DNA of 64,000 nucleotides from Acidobacteriota bacterium (GTDB taxonomy: Bacteria; Acidobacteriota; Blastocatellia; Pyrinomonadales; Pyrinomonadaceae): the NCBI GenBank assembly GCA_020199775.1, contig JAIVJZ010000001.1, positions 248,001 through 312,000 on the forward strand, in the 5' to 3' direction. Positions 1-9,144 of this stretch are shown piece by piece. A program made the translations under genes and the position numbers. The notes beneath the pieces are model-generated. The model saw nothing but the letters and a program-made list of their open reading frames with translations. It had not been told where the DNA came from and did no database searches. How positions within the stretch are numbered: the stretch's first letter is position 1; the number at the start of each line of letters is the position of its first letter.

Positions 1-2
1 TG

Positions 3-1952
3 AGTCAGATCGAGAACATGCTGCACGCGCGCTCGTTCGAGGGCGGCTATCGCATCACGGCCGTGCGCGACGCGCGGGGCGCGCCGCTCAAACACACCAT
101 CGTCAAGACGATGATGCGCGTCGATCTGTCGCAACCGCTCGCGCCCGGCGCGAGCGTCGCCTTCTCCGTCGATTGGAACTACAACATCAACGACGAGCGC
201 AAAATCAGCGGGCGCACCGGCTACGAGTTCTTCCCGAAGGACGGCAACTATCTCTACCAGATCGCGCAGTGGTTTCCGCGCATGGCCGCCTATAACGACG
301 TGTCGGGCTGGCAGCACAAACAGTTCTTGGGCGCGGGCGAGTTCACGCTGGAGTTCGGCAACTACCGCGTCTCGATCACCGTGCCCGACGATCACGTCGT
401 CGCCTCGACGGGCGTGTTGCAAAACCCGAACGCGGTTCTGACCCCCGTGCAGCGCGCGCGGCTCGAACAGGCGCGCACCGCCAAAAATCCGGTGCTCATC
501 GTGACGCCCGCCGAGGCTCTAGCCAACGAATCGCACAAGCCCACGGGCAAGAAGACGTGGGTCTATCACGCCGACAACGTGCGCGATTTCGCCTTCGCTT
601 CGTCGCGCAAGTTCATCTGGGACGCGCAGGGGCACAACGTCGAGGGCAACCGCGTGTTGGCGATGTCCTACTACCCGAAGGAAGGGAATCCTTTGTGGGA
701 ACGCTACTCGACGCATGCCATCATCCACACTCTCAACGTCTATTCGCGCTACTCGTTCACCTACCCCTACCCGATTGCGATCTCCGTCAACGGCTCCATC
801 GGCGGCATGGAATACCCGATGATCTGCTTCAACGGCCCGCGCCCGGAGGAAGACGGCACTTACTCGGCGCTCGTGAAGTACGGCCTGATCTCGGTCATCA
901 TCCACGAAGTCGGCCACAACTATTTCCCGATGATCGTCAACTCGGACGAACGCCAGTGGACGTGGATGGACGAGGGGCTGAACTCGTTCCTGCAATATCT
1001 GTCCGAGCAGGAGTGGGAGGAAAATTACCCTTCGCGGCGCATGAGCCCGCAGAACATACGCGAGTATATGGCGAGCGCGGATCAGGTGCCGATCATGACG
1101 AACTCGGAATCGATCCGGCAGTTGGGCAACAACGCCTACATGAAACCGGCGACCGCCTTGAACGTCTTGCGCGAAACCATCCTCGGGCGCGAGTTGTTCG
1201 ACTTCGCCTTCAAGCAATACGCGCAGCGTTGGAAGTTCAAACGCCCGATGCCCGCCGATTTCTTCCGCACGATGGAGGACGCCTCCGGCGTTGACCTCGA
1301 CTGGTTCTGGCACGGCTGGTTCTACACGATTGACCACGTGGACATCTCCATCGAGCGCGTGCGCCTCTTCCAGCCCCTCACCGGCAACCCCGAACTCGAC
1401 AAAGGCGCGCTCATGAAAGAACGCGGCGAGCAGCCCCAGACGCTCACGCAGGAGCGCAACCAAGCTCTCCCGAAGCGCGTGGACGAGTTTCCTTCGTTGC
1501 GCGATTTCTATAACACCTACGACGCGCTCGTCGTCACCGAGCGCGACCGCGAGCAGTACCGGCAATTCCTGCAAACGCTCACGCCCCGCGAGCGTGAGTT
1601 GTTGCAGACCGGCCTCAATTTCTACGTCGTCGATTTGAAGAACATCGGCGGCCTCGTCAGTCCCGTCATCCTCGACATCGAGTACGCGGACGGCACGCAC
1701 GAGTTGATGCGCATCCCCGCCGAAATCTGGCGTTACAACAGCACGGAGACCTCGAAGCTGATCATGACGAACAAGGAAGTGCGCGCCGTCTCGCTCGACC
1801 CGCGCCTTGAGACGACCGACGTGGACATAGCGAACAACAGCTTCCCGCGCCGCCCCGTCAAGTCGCGCTTTCAACTTTTCAAAGAGGGACAGGGGCAGCC
1901 GAACCCCATGCAACTCGAACACAAGCAGCCGTCGCCGGCCCCAACGCAATAA
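3..1952 (+). CDS. M1 family zinc metallopeptidase, 5' end cut by window
   Basis: Zinc aminopeptidase-type protease, probably periplasmic or secreted, that removes N-terminal residues from peptides. The frame is open to the window edge, so the N-terminus and part of the N-terminal beta domain are missing. Counting from the first ATG at 18, the zinc site is HEVGH at residues 296-300, with the third ligand Glu319 in WMDEG, exactly the HExxH-x18-E spacing of family M1. The exopeptidase motif reads GGMEYP at 262-267 instead of the usual GxMEN. About 640 residues are visible, fitting a full protein of 700 or more. It is followed after 128 bp by a co-directional DUF6702 gene, a pairing I recall from other genomes. 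Assignment to M1 is firm; the substrate is unknown. Confidence 0.93.
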   Translation, partial: SQIENMLHARSFEGGYRITAVRDARGAPLKHTIVKTMMRVDLSQPLAPGASVAFSVDWNYNINDERKISGRTGYEFFPKDGNYLYQIAQWFPRMAAYNDVSGWQHKQFLGAGEFTLEFGNYRVSITVPDDHVVASTGVLQNPNAVLTPVQRARLEQARTAKNPVLIVTPAEALANESHKPTGKKTWVYHADNVRDFAFASSRKFIWDAQGHNVEGNRVLAMSYYPKEGNPLWERYSTHAIIHTLNVYSRYSFTYPYPIAISVNGSIGGMEYPMICFNGPRPEEDGTYSALVKYGLISVIIHEVGHNYFPMIVNSDERQWTWMDEGLNSFLQYLSEQEWEENYPSRRMSPQNIREYMASADQVPIMTNSESIRQLGNNAYMKPATALNVLRETILGRELFDFAFKQYAQRWKFKRPMPADFFRTMEDASGVDLDWFWHGWFYTIDHVDISIERVRLFQPLTGNPELDKGALMKERGEQPQTLTQERNQALPKRVDEFPSLRDFYNTYDALVVTERDREQYRQFLQTLTPRERELLQTGLNFYVVDLKNIGGLVSPVILDIEYADGTHELMRIPAEIWRYNSTETSKLIMTNKEVRAVSLDPRLETTDVDIANNSFPRRPVKSRFQLFKEGQGQPNPMQLEHKQPSPAPTQ

Positions 1953-1960
1953 GTTTGGTG

Positions 1961-2060
1961 ACAGGGTAAAGGGGAAGGGGTCAAGGAGAAGGTCAAGCGA
2001 CAACTTATTCGCACCCGTCTTTGCTTTTACCTTTCCCCCTCTACCTTTCCCCTTTCCCCG
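1961..2060. repeat. intergenic polypurine/polypyrimidine palindrome, family A copy 1
   Basis: The left arm is rich in GGGTAAAGGGGAAGGGG. The right arm is its approximate reverse complement (CTACCTTTCCCCTTTCCCC). About 55 bp lie between. It fills the gap between the M1 and DUF6702 genes. Related copies lie near 17950, 45340 and 51190. Confidence 0.7.
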
Positions 2061-2080
2061 TTTTCTTAGGAATTTGATTT

Positions 2081-2608
2081 ATGAAGTTCGCCGTTTACAT
2101 TTTGAGTCTCGCCCTCGTCGTCGTCGCCTCCGGCCTGCCGGTGGCGCACGTCGTTTCGGCCGCGGCGGCGGCGCACAAGTTTCACACAAGCTTTACCGTG
2201 GCCGACTACAACGCGCCGGAGCGGTCGCTGCAAATCACTTTGCGCACGTTTCCCGACGATCTCGAAAAAGTCCTCGGCCGCCGGAGCGGCAAGGCCGTGC
2301 GCCTCGACCGGAAGAAGGTGACGGAGCCACTCCTCGTCGCCTACCTGCAAGAAACTTTCCGGTTGAAAAACGCCAAAGGCGAGACCGTCAAGCTTAACTG
2401 GGTGGGGATGGACGCGGGCGTCGATAGCGCGTGGCTCTACTTCGAGGCCCACCTGCCCGAAGGCTGCGCGGGCGTGGAACTGAGCAATCAATTTATGTTC
2501 GACCTCTACGACGACCAGATCAATCTCGTCAACGTCAAACAGGGCGGCCGGAAGCACGCCCTCACCTTCAAAAACGGCGACCGCTTCCAACCCCTCGCGC
2601 CGCGATAA
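2081..2608 (+). CDS. DUF6702 family exported protein
   Basis: Small exported protein of 175 residues. Residues 1-27 form a signal peptide with a hydrophobic core and an Ala-rich end (HVVSAAAAA). The mature part opens with the HKFHTSFT and YN patterns, followed by LQITLRTFPDDLEKVL, which I associate with the DUF6702 family often encoded beside M1 peptidases. No catalytic residues are recognisable, so the function is unknown. The ATG at 2081 has an AGGA element about 9 bp upstream. It shares strand with the M1 gene and is followed by a strong hairpin terminator, so the two probably form one transcript. It may be a periplasmic or envelope accessory to the peptidase; that role is inference. Confidence 0.8.
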   Translation: MKFAVYILSLALVVVASGLPVAHVVSAAAAAHKFHTSFTVADYNAPERSLQITLRTFPDDLEKVLGRRSGKAVRLDRKKVTEPLLVAYLQETFRLKNAKGETVKLNWVGMDAGVDSAWLYFEAHLPEGCAGVELSNQFMFDLYDDQINLVNVKQGGRKHALTFKNGDRFQPLAPR

Positions 2609-2637
2609 TTACCCGTTACGGCCGGAGTGAAAATTGA

Positions 2638-2680
2638 AGAGGCGCGTGCGAGTTTGCTCTCGCACGCGCCTCTCTTTTGT
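2638..2680 (+). terminator. rho-independent terminator between convergent genes
   Basis: Perfect 15-bp stem (AGAGGCGCGTGCGAG, 2638-2652, pairing with 2659-2673), 6-nt loop, then a T-rich run. It ends the M1-DUF6702 transcript. It lies 24 bp from the end of the convergent M36 gene and may work in both directions. Confidence 0.85.
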
Positions 2681-2696
2681 TAGCGATCCCTGGCCG

Positions 2697-5600
2697 TTAG
2701 CGAAGCACCTGCATGCTCACGCTCTTGGTCAGCGGGTTGACGGTGAAGCGCACGAGGTGCGAGGCCGTCGTTGTGAGGGTGCTGCCGGAGGTCGAGCCGT
2801 CGCCCGCCGTGGCGGTCGTCGTGCCGCCCGTGGTCGGCGGGAGGCGGAGCGTCTGCGTGCTGTCGATCTCGAAGTCCTGCGCCGCGCCCGCCCAGCCGAT
2901 GACGCGGAAGATGTAGCGCGTGTTCGGCAGGATGTCGGCCGTCACGATCTCGGTCGAGCTCGCCGTGGCCGACGACGAGATCACGCGCCCGGTGGCGTCG
3001 CGCAACTCGAAGTCGAGGTCAATGCCCGTGAGCGGCGAGGTCAGGATGCCCTTGACGGCGACCGCGCCCGCCTTCGAGGTGAAGGGCACATCCACGTAGG
3101 TGACGCCGCTTGCGAGTTGCAGCCCCGTGTCGCTGGCCGGAACGATGCCGCTGAACGACTCTTTGAAGGTCGAGGTGACGAGTTGGCCGTCGAAATTCGG
3201 TTCAGGCTCGTAGCGTGTGGCCGCGCCCGCCGGGACTTGCACGCGAGCCGTGACCACGGCGTCGAAGGTGAAGAGTTGCGTGTTCGGGTTGCTGAAGCTG
3301 ATGCGCCGCGCCGCCGAAGTTTGATTCTTCGTGAGCGTCGAGCGGTAGTAGAAGCTCGCCGGAGACGTGCCGCTACCCACGCCGAAGTTGTCGGCGTTCG
3401 TGACCGAGACGGACGAGGCGGAGATCGAGACGATGCGGAAGTCAATCGGCTGGTAGATCGTGCCGTCGAACGCGCCCGCGCCGAGGTTCTTGATCGCCTG
3501 ATCGAACTCCGTCTTGCCGTTCGCGAACGAGACGTTGCTGTTGATGGTCTGGATGCTGTTCGTCACGTCGAGGACGGCCGTCGCCATCGCCGCCGCCGCG
3601 CTGTTGTCCGAGACGCCGACCTGACGGTTGGCGTTGACGTTCAGGGCGCGCACCACGTACTCGTAGCTCGCCGGGTTCTTCAAACCGCGCGGCACGAAGA
3701 CGCCTTCGATGAGGCCGCTGTCGGTGTAGGCGGCTTGATCGCCTTTCACGTAGGCGATGTGCATGAAGCCGTCCGTGCCGCCGTCGCCGTCCATGTATTC
3801 GCGCCCCGTGACGGGCTTGTTCTGCCGGACGTTCTCCTTGCCCGCTTCGCGGCGCAGGACTTCATAGGCGAACGCGCCCGCCACCGGCTGCCACGAAATC
3901 TGATTAGCTTTCGCCGAGGCCGGGCTGACGCTGACGCCCGCCGGAGCGTTGAGTTTATTGACGGAGGCGGCGATGTCCGACACTTTCGTCGAGATGGCCT
4001 GACGGCCTTCGGCGTTGGGCGCGACGGCGTTCACGCCGAGTTCGCGCGCGGCGAAGACCTGCTCGATGAGCGCGCGGTGCTGGCCGGGCGCGTCGGGGTC
4101 GGACGGGTCGGACGAATAGAGCGACTGGTCGGCGATGATCATGGCGTCGCGCCCGCGCACCATCGTATCGGGGTTGTAGGTGGAGAGCACGTAGATCGCG
4201 CCGAGCAGGATACGTTCCCAGTTCTCCTGACCGCGACTGATCGCTTTCGTCGCTTGGCCCGTGATGAGATCGGGGCGCGCGAAGTTGCCGCCCTGTTCGG
4301 CCAAGATCATCAATTCGCGCAAGTCCCAACCGGCGGCCGCGAAGATTTCGCCGTCGCGGTGCTCCTCGAACGCGCCGCCGCCCTGCGTGCCTAGTTGCGA
4401 GTAGAGCAGGCCGGAGTCGCCGTGGCGGATGTACTGCCGTTCGTCGGGGTTGCCGCCGTTGGCGCGCACGGCCGCACGGTAGTCCTTGCCGTTTAAGACG
4501 TAGTTGCCGAGCACGGGATTGTCCGCCGCCGTGTAAGCCCACAGATCGGCCTGCGCTTCGTTGAGCGCGCTGCCTTCGGGCGCGCCGTTCGGATCGTTTT
4601 CCAGCCCGGCGATGGGCGAGGAGATCGAGTGCATGCCTTCATGGTAGGGCACGGCGAAGTCAATGCCCAGATCGTTCAGGAGATAGCCGTGGCCGTAAGA
4701 GGTCGGGTTGACGACGATATTCTGGCCGCCGGGCGTCTCGCCCAAAAACTCTTCGGACGAAGCGGAGACGGAAAACGCGTTGTCGAGTCCGAGCAGCTTG
4801 GCGGCAAAATTCGGATCGCTCGGGTTGGTCGGCGGCGCAAGCACGTTCGGGATGTGGACGTTGCCGATCAAGGGGCTGGACTGATTCGGGTAGGTGTCGG
4901 GGAAACTGCCCTGACCAACGCGGCTGTGTTTGAGATCGCCTGCGACATGCAGGTAGTCGATGTATTCGAGGAGCGACGTGATGTAGAAGAACTGCGAAAT
5001 TTCGGCTTGATGTTCGGCGGGTTCCGCGCCGGGGCCGAAGTGCTGCGCGTCGGTGGTGCGCGCTTCGAAATTGGCCGGGTCGTCTTTGGCGAAGAACCAT
5101 GTGCCTTTAGCGGCCTGCAAGAATGGGAGTTTGACGGCGAGCGCGTTTTCGATGTGCGCGTGCGTGCCCGTCAGCGTGCCGTTCTGTCCGGTCACGATGT
5201 TAGTCGGATCGAACTTGCGCAGGTTGACGCGGAGTTGGCCGCAGGGCGCGCCGTTCGCGCCGTTCTCGATGATGCCTTCGTCCTGCAATTTTTTGCTGAT
5301 GCAGGGGTAGGTCGGGAACACGTCACCCTTCGGCTGAAGTTGATCTTGATAACGCACGATGTCTTCGCGGTAGAGAATTTCGCCGGTCGCGGCGTCGATC
5401 TGATACTTGAACGCGCCGAACGGGTTGCGCGAGAAGACGAGGAACTTGTAAGCGAGCCGCGCGCCGTCGGCCGTCGGGAAGACGTTGAGTTGCGGGTGCG
5501 GCACGGCCATCGGGCCGAGTTGCGAGGCGAGCTTGTCGAGCGCGGGGTTGAGCACGTCGGCCACGCCCTGCACCCACTCCACTTTGAACTGCGCCAGATC

Positions 5601-6236
5601 GGTTTGCGCCTTGGCGACCGCCGCCGCGCCGTCGAGCGACGGGTTCATCTCGACGTTCAAATCTTTCTGGTAAGGGCCGGAGACCGACTTGACGCGGCCT
5701 TCGCCGTCCATGACGACGCCGACGCCGCGACCTTCGACGCGCAAGCCCTGATAGGTCTGCTCGAAGTAGAGCAGGTTGCCGCCGAGCGCCTCCGTGTTGC
5801 GCTTGAGGCGCAGCGTCGACATGTCCGTGATGCCGAAGAGACCTGCGTTTGTGTGCAGGAATTCGCGCGCGGCCGCTTCCGGTTCGAGCGCGGAAGGCTG
5901 CGAGGCGAAGTCCATGATGGTATCGACCGAGCCGGTCGTCTTGTCCCAGCGCGCGGTGACGTTCGAGTCGCCGAGGTTCGCCTTCAACGCGCCGAGCGAC
6001 TGAAGCTGCGACGCGGAGGGCAGGCGCACGATTGACTTGCCGAGGTTGACGTTGAAATCGGGCACGGGCGTCTTGTTCAAGTCGAGTTTGTCGGCGGGCG
6101 ACGCGGCGGCGCGCGCGCTGCGGTTGACGAACATCGCGCCGGTCAGCGCGGCCAACATAAAGAAGGCGACGAGGGCGACGAAAACTTTATTAACCCTGCG
6201 GGCTTTTCTGTTGGCGGGTGCGGTGGGTGAACTCAT
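2697..6236 (-). CDS. M36 (fungalysin-like) secreted metallopeptidase
   Basis: Secreted zinc endopeptidase precursor of 1179 residues. A hydrophobic export segment lies at residues 16-37. Residues 55-290 resemble the FTP/PepSY-type propeptide (for example LLYFEQTYQGLRVEGRG near 155). The zinc motif is HEGMH at 532-536, with a likely third ligand Glu560 in NEAQAD, as in family M36. A fibronectin-III-like segment follows near 770-890 (ISWQPVAGAFAYEVLRR). The last 130 residues look like a pre-peptidase C-terminal/beta-sandwich domain. AGGAGA lies 6 bp before the ATG, which decides the start. The gene is convergent with the DUF6702 gene. A single CTCAAG half-site lies about 35 bp upstream, but without the tandem repeats seen before the subtilases. 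Family assignment is good; the substrate is unknown. Confidence 0.88.
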   Translation of the reverse strand: MSSPTAPANRKARRVNKVFVALVAFFMLAALTGAMFVNRSARAAASPADKLDLNKTPVPDFNVNLGKSIVRLPSASQLQSLGALKANLGDSNVTARWDKTTGSVDTIMDFASQPSALEPEAAAREFLHTNAGLFGITDMSTLRLKRNTEALGGNLLYFEQTYQGLRVEGRGVGVVMDGEGRVKSVSGPYQKDLNVEMNPSLDGAAAVAKAQTDLAQFKVEWVQGVADVLNPALDKLASQLGPMAVPHPQLNVFPTADGARLAYKFLVFSRNPFGAFKYQIDAATGEILYREDIVRYQDQLQPKGDVFPTYPCISKKLQDEGIIENGANGAPCGQLRVNLRKFDPTNIVTGQNGTLTGTHAHIENALAVKLPFLQAAKGTWFFAKDDPANFEARTTDAQHFGPGAEPAEHQAEISQFFYITSLLEYIDYLHVAGDLKHSRVGQGSFPDTYPNQSSPLIGNVHIPNVLAPPTNPSDPNFAAKLLGLDNAFSVSASSEEFLGETPGGQNIVVNPTSYGHGYLLNDLGIDFAVPYHEGMHSISSPIAGLENDPNGAPEGSALNEAQADLWAYTAADNPVLGNYVLNGKDYRAAVRANGGNPDERQYIRHGDSGLLYSQLGTQGGGAFEEHRDGEIFAAAGWDLRELMILAEQGGNFARPDLITGQATKAISRGQENWERILLGAIYVLSTYNPDTMVRGRDAMIIADQSLYSSDPSDPDAPGQHRALIEQVFAARELGVNAVAPNAEGRQAISTKVSDIAASVNKLNAPAGVSVSPASAKANQISWQPVAGAFAYEVLRREAGKENVRQNKPVTGREYMDGDGGTDGFMHIAYVKGDQAAYTDSGLIEGVFVPRGLKNPASYEYVVRALNVNANRQVGVSDNSAAAAMATAVLDVTNSIQTINSNVSFANGKTEFDQAIKNLGAGAFDGTIYQPIDFRIVSISASSVSVTNADNFGVGSGTSPASFYYRSTLTKNQTSAARRISFSNPNTQLFTFDAVVTARVQVPAGAATRYEPEPNFDGQLVTSTFKESFSGIVPASDTGLQLASGVTYVDVPFTSKAGAVAVKGILTSPLTGIDLDFELRDATGRVISSSATASSTEIVTADILPNTRYIFRVIGWAGAAQDFEIDSTQTLRLPPTTGGTTTATAGDGSTSGSTLTTTASHLVRFTVNPLTKSVSMQVLR

Positions 6237-6382
6237 CGGTTTATCTCCTGTAAAATTTTTATGGCTATGGCTTGAGATTCGGAAATCCCTGAAAAAATTA
6301 TCGGTCGTCCGGGTTGTGCGGAGGAGGTCTGAAAATTCCCTCGGCGCCGCCTATGCGTGCGGCGCCGAGGGTAAGGCGGTGG

Positions 6383-8899
6383 CTAGTTGCCGGCCGCGAA
6401 GCGTTGTGCGAAGAGGTTGACCTTCGCGGCGAGCGCGGCGCGCGAGAAATTGTTCGCGGGTTCGACGCGAGGGCCGGGGAGTGCGACGAACTGGCCGGGT
6501 GCGACCTGTTTGATCTCCGCCGGGTAGACTTCGAGGAAGCCTTTGTCGATGGCGAGTTGGACGTAGCCGCGCAAGGCCGTGGGAATCTGCGCGTTGTCCG
6601 TGAGCGTGACGCCGCCCGACGTGACGTTCGTGCCCGCCTTCTGTTTCGCTTCCGCGTCGAGGCCGAGAGCGCGGACGAAGGCGACGGCGAGGTCGAGTCG
6701 GCTGACCGTGCCGGTCGGGTTGAAGGTCGTGCCGCCGGCGAACATCAATCCGGCGGGCACGAAGTTCCAGTCGCGCAGCGTCGAACCGACCGAGGTCAGA
6801 GACTCGGCGAGCGCGGCGAGGTCGCCCGACACGTCCGTGAACTTCGGCACTCCGGTCACGGTCTGGCGCACGGGCACGTTGAGCATGAGCGTGCGCGCGA
6901 AGTCTTCACGCGTCACCGCCGCTTCGGCGTGGAAGTAGCCGTCGGCGAGCGCGTCCATGCGGCGGCTCTTGAGCAGCGTCTCGAAAAATTCCTGCTGCTC
7001 GTGTCCCTGAATGTCAGCGACGGGCGCGAGCGTGTAGAGCTTTTGCAGGATGATGCCGTCCACGGGGCCGGGCGAGGCCGCGCCGGAGGTCGGGAGGCTC
7101 GCGCCGGGCACGGCGACGAGGCCGCGCGCGCCGCGCACTTCCAAGACCCACTCGCCGGGCAGCGGGTTTGGCACGGTCACGCCGCGACTGTTCGCGCCGA
7201 TCACCGGATACTGGATGCCGCTCGAATAGGTCGTGCCGTTGGGTGAAGTCAGGAGGATGCCGACGAGGTTGCCGTCGCCCGTCTCGGCCGCCGTGTCAAC
7301 GCGCCCGTACACGTCGAGCACGCTCATGCCCGGCAGCACCGTGAACTTCCGCGCGTTCGGAGAGTTCGCGCCGGGCAAAGCCGACGGGTCGAAATCAACG
7401 TGGAACGCCTGCGAGGCCGGGATGGAGACGGTGAACTTCGCGTTGAAGTTCGGATTGTTGAAGGCGTTGTAGTTGCGCGTGCGGTTGAAGACTTTATCCA
7501 CGGCGGCGTAAGCGTTGATGTAGCCCGCGCCGACTTCGTGATCCGCGTAGCCGGGCATGCGCGTCGCCGTCTCCGTGATGATCTGTTTGATCTCGTCGGG
7601 TTGGAGCGACGAGTCGGCGTCGAGCATCAGGGCGATGACCCCGGCGACGTAGGGCGCCGCCATCGAAGTGCCGGAGATTTGCGTGTAGAAGGGAATCTCG
7701 CCGGGGGCGAGTTCCGCGTCGGAGTCGAGGCCGTTGGACGTGATGTTCGAGGTCGAGCGCGTCGAGACGTAAGCGGCCGAGAACTTCGCGGCGTTCGATT
7801 CAAACTCGCGACCCGTGCCGGGCGCGGTGATGGTCGGCGCGTCGAAATCGTCGAGCGGATCGGAGTTCGAGAAACGTTCGTCGGCGGGCAGACCGCGCGA
7901 GGAAAAGCCCGCGAGGCCGCCCTCTTTCGTGCCCGCCGCGACGCCGATCACCCACGGCGCTTTCGCGTACTTGTTAAAGGTGTTCTTGCCGGGGCCGGAG
8001 TTCGCGCCCGCGAAGACGACCGAGATGCCGTTGTCGTAGGCGGCGCGGCTCGCAATGTTGATCGGGTTGTCGGGGTCGAACGTGTCGAAGCTGCCGTAGG
8101 AGTTGGAGACGACCTTGATGTTGTAGTTGTACTGGTTCGCCAAAGCCCATTCCCACGCGCCGACGGCGTTGATGACGAACAGCCCCGCGCCCAGCCCCGC
8201 GCCGATGATCTTCGTGCCCGGAGCGACGCCCGCATACTTGCCGCCCGAACGCTGCCCGGTGCCGCCGATGATCCCGGCGCAGTGTGTGCCGTGGCCGACG
8301 GTCTGATCCGTGTTCGGCACGTTCTCGACGACGGTGACGGGTGTGAAGCCCTTTTCCACCGTGTCGGTGCTGGTCAAGACCTGCACGTTCTGGATGACGG
8401 TCTGGCCGAGTTTGAGGTCGTCGTGCGTGGCATCGATGCCGGAGTCGATGACGAGGACGGAGAAGTCGCCTTTGCCGGAAACCGCCCAGCCGTCGTTGCG
8501 CTGGCGAAACACTTGGTTGGTACGCACGCGCTCGACGCCGGTCAGGGTGCGCGCCTGCAAGTCGTAATAATGAATCCGCTCGTTGTCCCAAACGGAGCGC
8601 ACCGCGCTGCTGGCGGCGAGGGCGCGCACCTGCCCGGCCGTGGCGGCGGGCAGCGCGACCATGCCGAGGCGCGGGTAGGTGATGGCGCGCGTGATGCCGA
8701 GCGCGCTGAGCGTCGAGAGGTGCGAATCTTTGAGACCGTCGTTCGTGTTGAAGGCGACGATGACCGTGCCGACCTGAACGCCGTCGGCGACGGAAGCGAT
8801 CTGCGACGAGAGCGCGGGGCTCACGCGAGCCGCCGACGCCGTCGAACCGAGCGCGAAGCACAGGATGATTGCCGCAAAAAGGGTTGAGATTTTTCTCAT
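6383..8899 (-). CDS. S8 subtilase with C-terminal SLH-like module
   Basis: Secreted serine protease precursor of 838 residues. Signal peptide 1-23; an inhibitor-type propeptide covers roughly 30-110. The catalytic triad is Asp152 (VIDSGID), His203 (GHGTHCAG) and Ser412 (GTSMAAP), with Asn300 as the oxyanion residue. After the catalytic domain come a beta-rich P-like region and two or more SLH-like units from about 650 to the end, probably for surface attachment. The last 85 residues include a block almost identical to the next subtilase. GGAGG lies about 12 bp before the ATG. The promoter region carries four 11-bp-spaced CTCAAG-type repeats. All catalytic residues are intact, so it should be active; the target is unknown. 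Confidence 0.93.
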   Translation of the reverse strand: MRKISTLFAAIILCFALGSTASAARVSPALSSQIASVADGVQVGTVIVAFNTNDGLKDSHLSTLSALGITRAITYPRLGMVALPAATAGQVRALAASSAVRSVWDNERIHYYDLQARTLTGVERVRTNQVFRQRNDGWAVSGKGDFSVLVIDSGIDATHDDLKLGQTVIQNVQVLTSTDTVEKGFTPVTVVENVPNTDQTVGHGTHCAGIIGGTGQRSGGKYAGVAPGTKIIGAGLGAGLFVINAVGAWEWALANQYNYNIKVVSNSYGSFDTFDPDNPINIASRAAYDNGISVVFAGANSGPGKNTFNKYAKAPWVIGVAAGTKEGGLAGFSSRGLPADERFSNSDPLDDFDAPTITAPGTGREFESNAAKFSAAYVSTRSTSNITSNGLDSDAELAPGEIPFYTQISGTSMAAPYVAGVIALMLDADSSLQPDEIKQIITETATRMPGYADHEVGAGYINAYAAVDKVFNRTRNYNAFNNPNFNAKFTVSIPASQAFHVDFDPSALPGANSPNARKFTVLPGMSVLDVYGRVDTAAETGDGNLVGILLTSPNGTTYSSGIQYPVIGANSRGVTVPNPLPGEWVLEVRGARGLVAVPGASLPTSGAASPGPVDGIILQKLYTLAPVADIQGHEQQEFFETLLKSRRMDALADGYFHAEAAVTREDFARTLMLNVPVRQTVTGVPKFTDVSGDLAALAESLTSVGSTLRDWNFVPAGLMFAGGTTFNPTGTVSRLDLAVAFVRALGLDAEAKQKAGTNVTSGGVTLTDNAQIPTALRGYVQLAIDKGFLEVYPAEIKQVAPGQFVALPGPRVEPANNFSRAALAAKVNLFAQRFAAGN

Positions 8900-8976
8900 T
8901 TACAAAAACAGCCTCCGTTTGAACTCTCTGGCAAAAATTGATTAGCGCGGGTTTGTTGCTCTCTCCCACGGACGCA

Positions 8977-9031
8977 AAGTTACGCGAGGGCTATTGAGCA
9001 AAACTTGAGGTAGAGTTGAGGCAGACTTGAG
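8977..9031 (-). promoter_or_regulatory. putative direct-repeat activator promoter of the 838-residue subtilase
   Basis: On the minus strand, four hexamers (CTCAAG, CTCAAC, CTCAAG, CTCAAT) start at an exact 11-bp period (plus-strand left edges 9026, 9015, 9004, 8993). TAACTT follows at 8982-8977 after a 10-bp spacer, like a -10 box. The repeats take the place of a -35 element. The gene starts 78 bp downstream. The binding protein is inferred, not shown. Confidence 0.65.
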
Positions 9032-9078
9032 AATGCTGGATATAATCGAATCACAATAAATTCATCACGCGAATGCAA

Positions 9079-9125
9079 AACTCGGCCGCCGATCTCCCTT
9101 CGGAATAAAGATCGGCGGCCGAGTT
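9079..9125 (-). terminator. hairpin terminator after the 854-residue subtilase
   Basis: Perfect 17-bp stem (9079-9095 with 9109-9125; AACTCGGCCGCCGATCT) with a 13-nt loop, followed on the minus strand by TTTTGC. It lies 20 bp after the stop codon of the upstream subtilase gene, so the two subtilases are transcribed separately. Confidence 0.8.
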
Positions 9126-9144
9126 GTGCTAAAAGCGATTCGGT

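Noticed and set aside
519..2003. 494-codon open frame antisense to the M1 peptidase
   Set aside because: Arg/Val/Glu-rich translation with no family features. It is a by-product of high G+C codon use on the opposite strand, where the M1 zinc site is unmistakable.
6271..6276. CTCAAG half-site upstream of the M36 protease as a fifth member of the regulon
   Set aside because: A single copy with no partner 11 bp away on either side. Not counted as a site.
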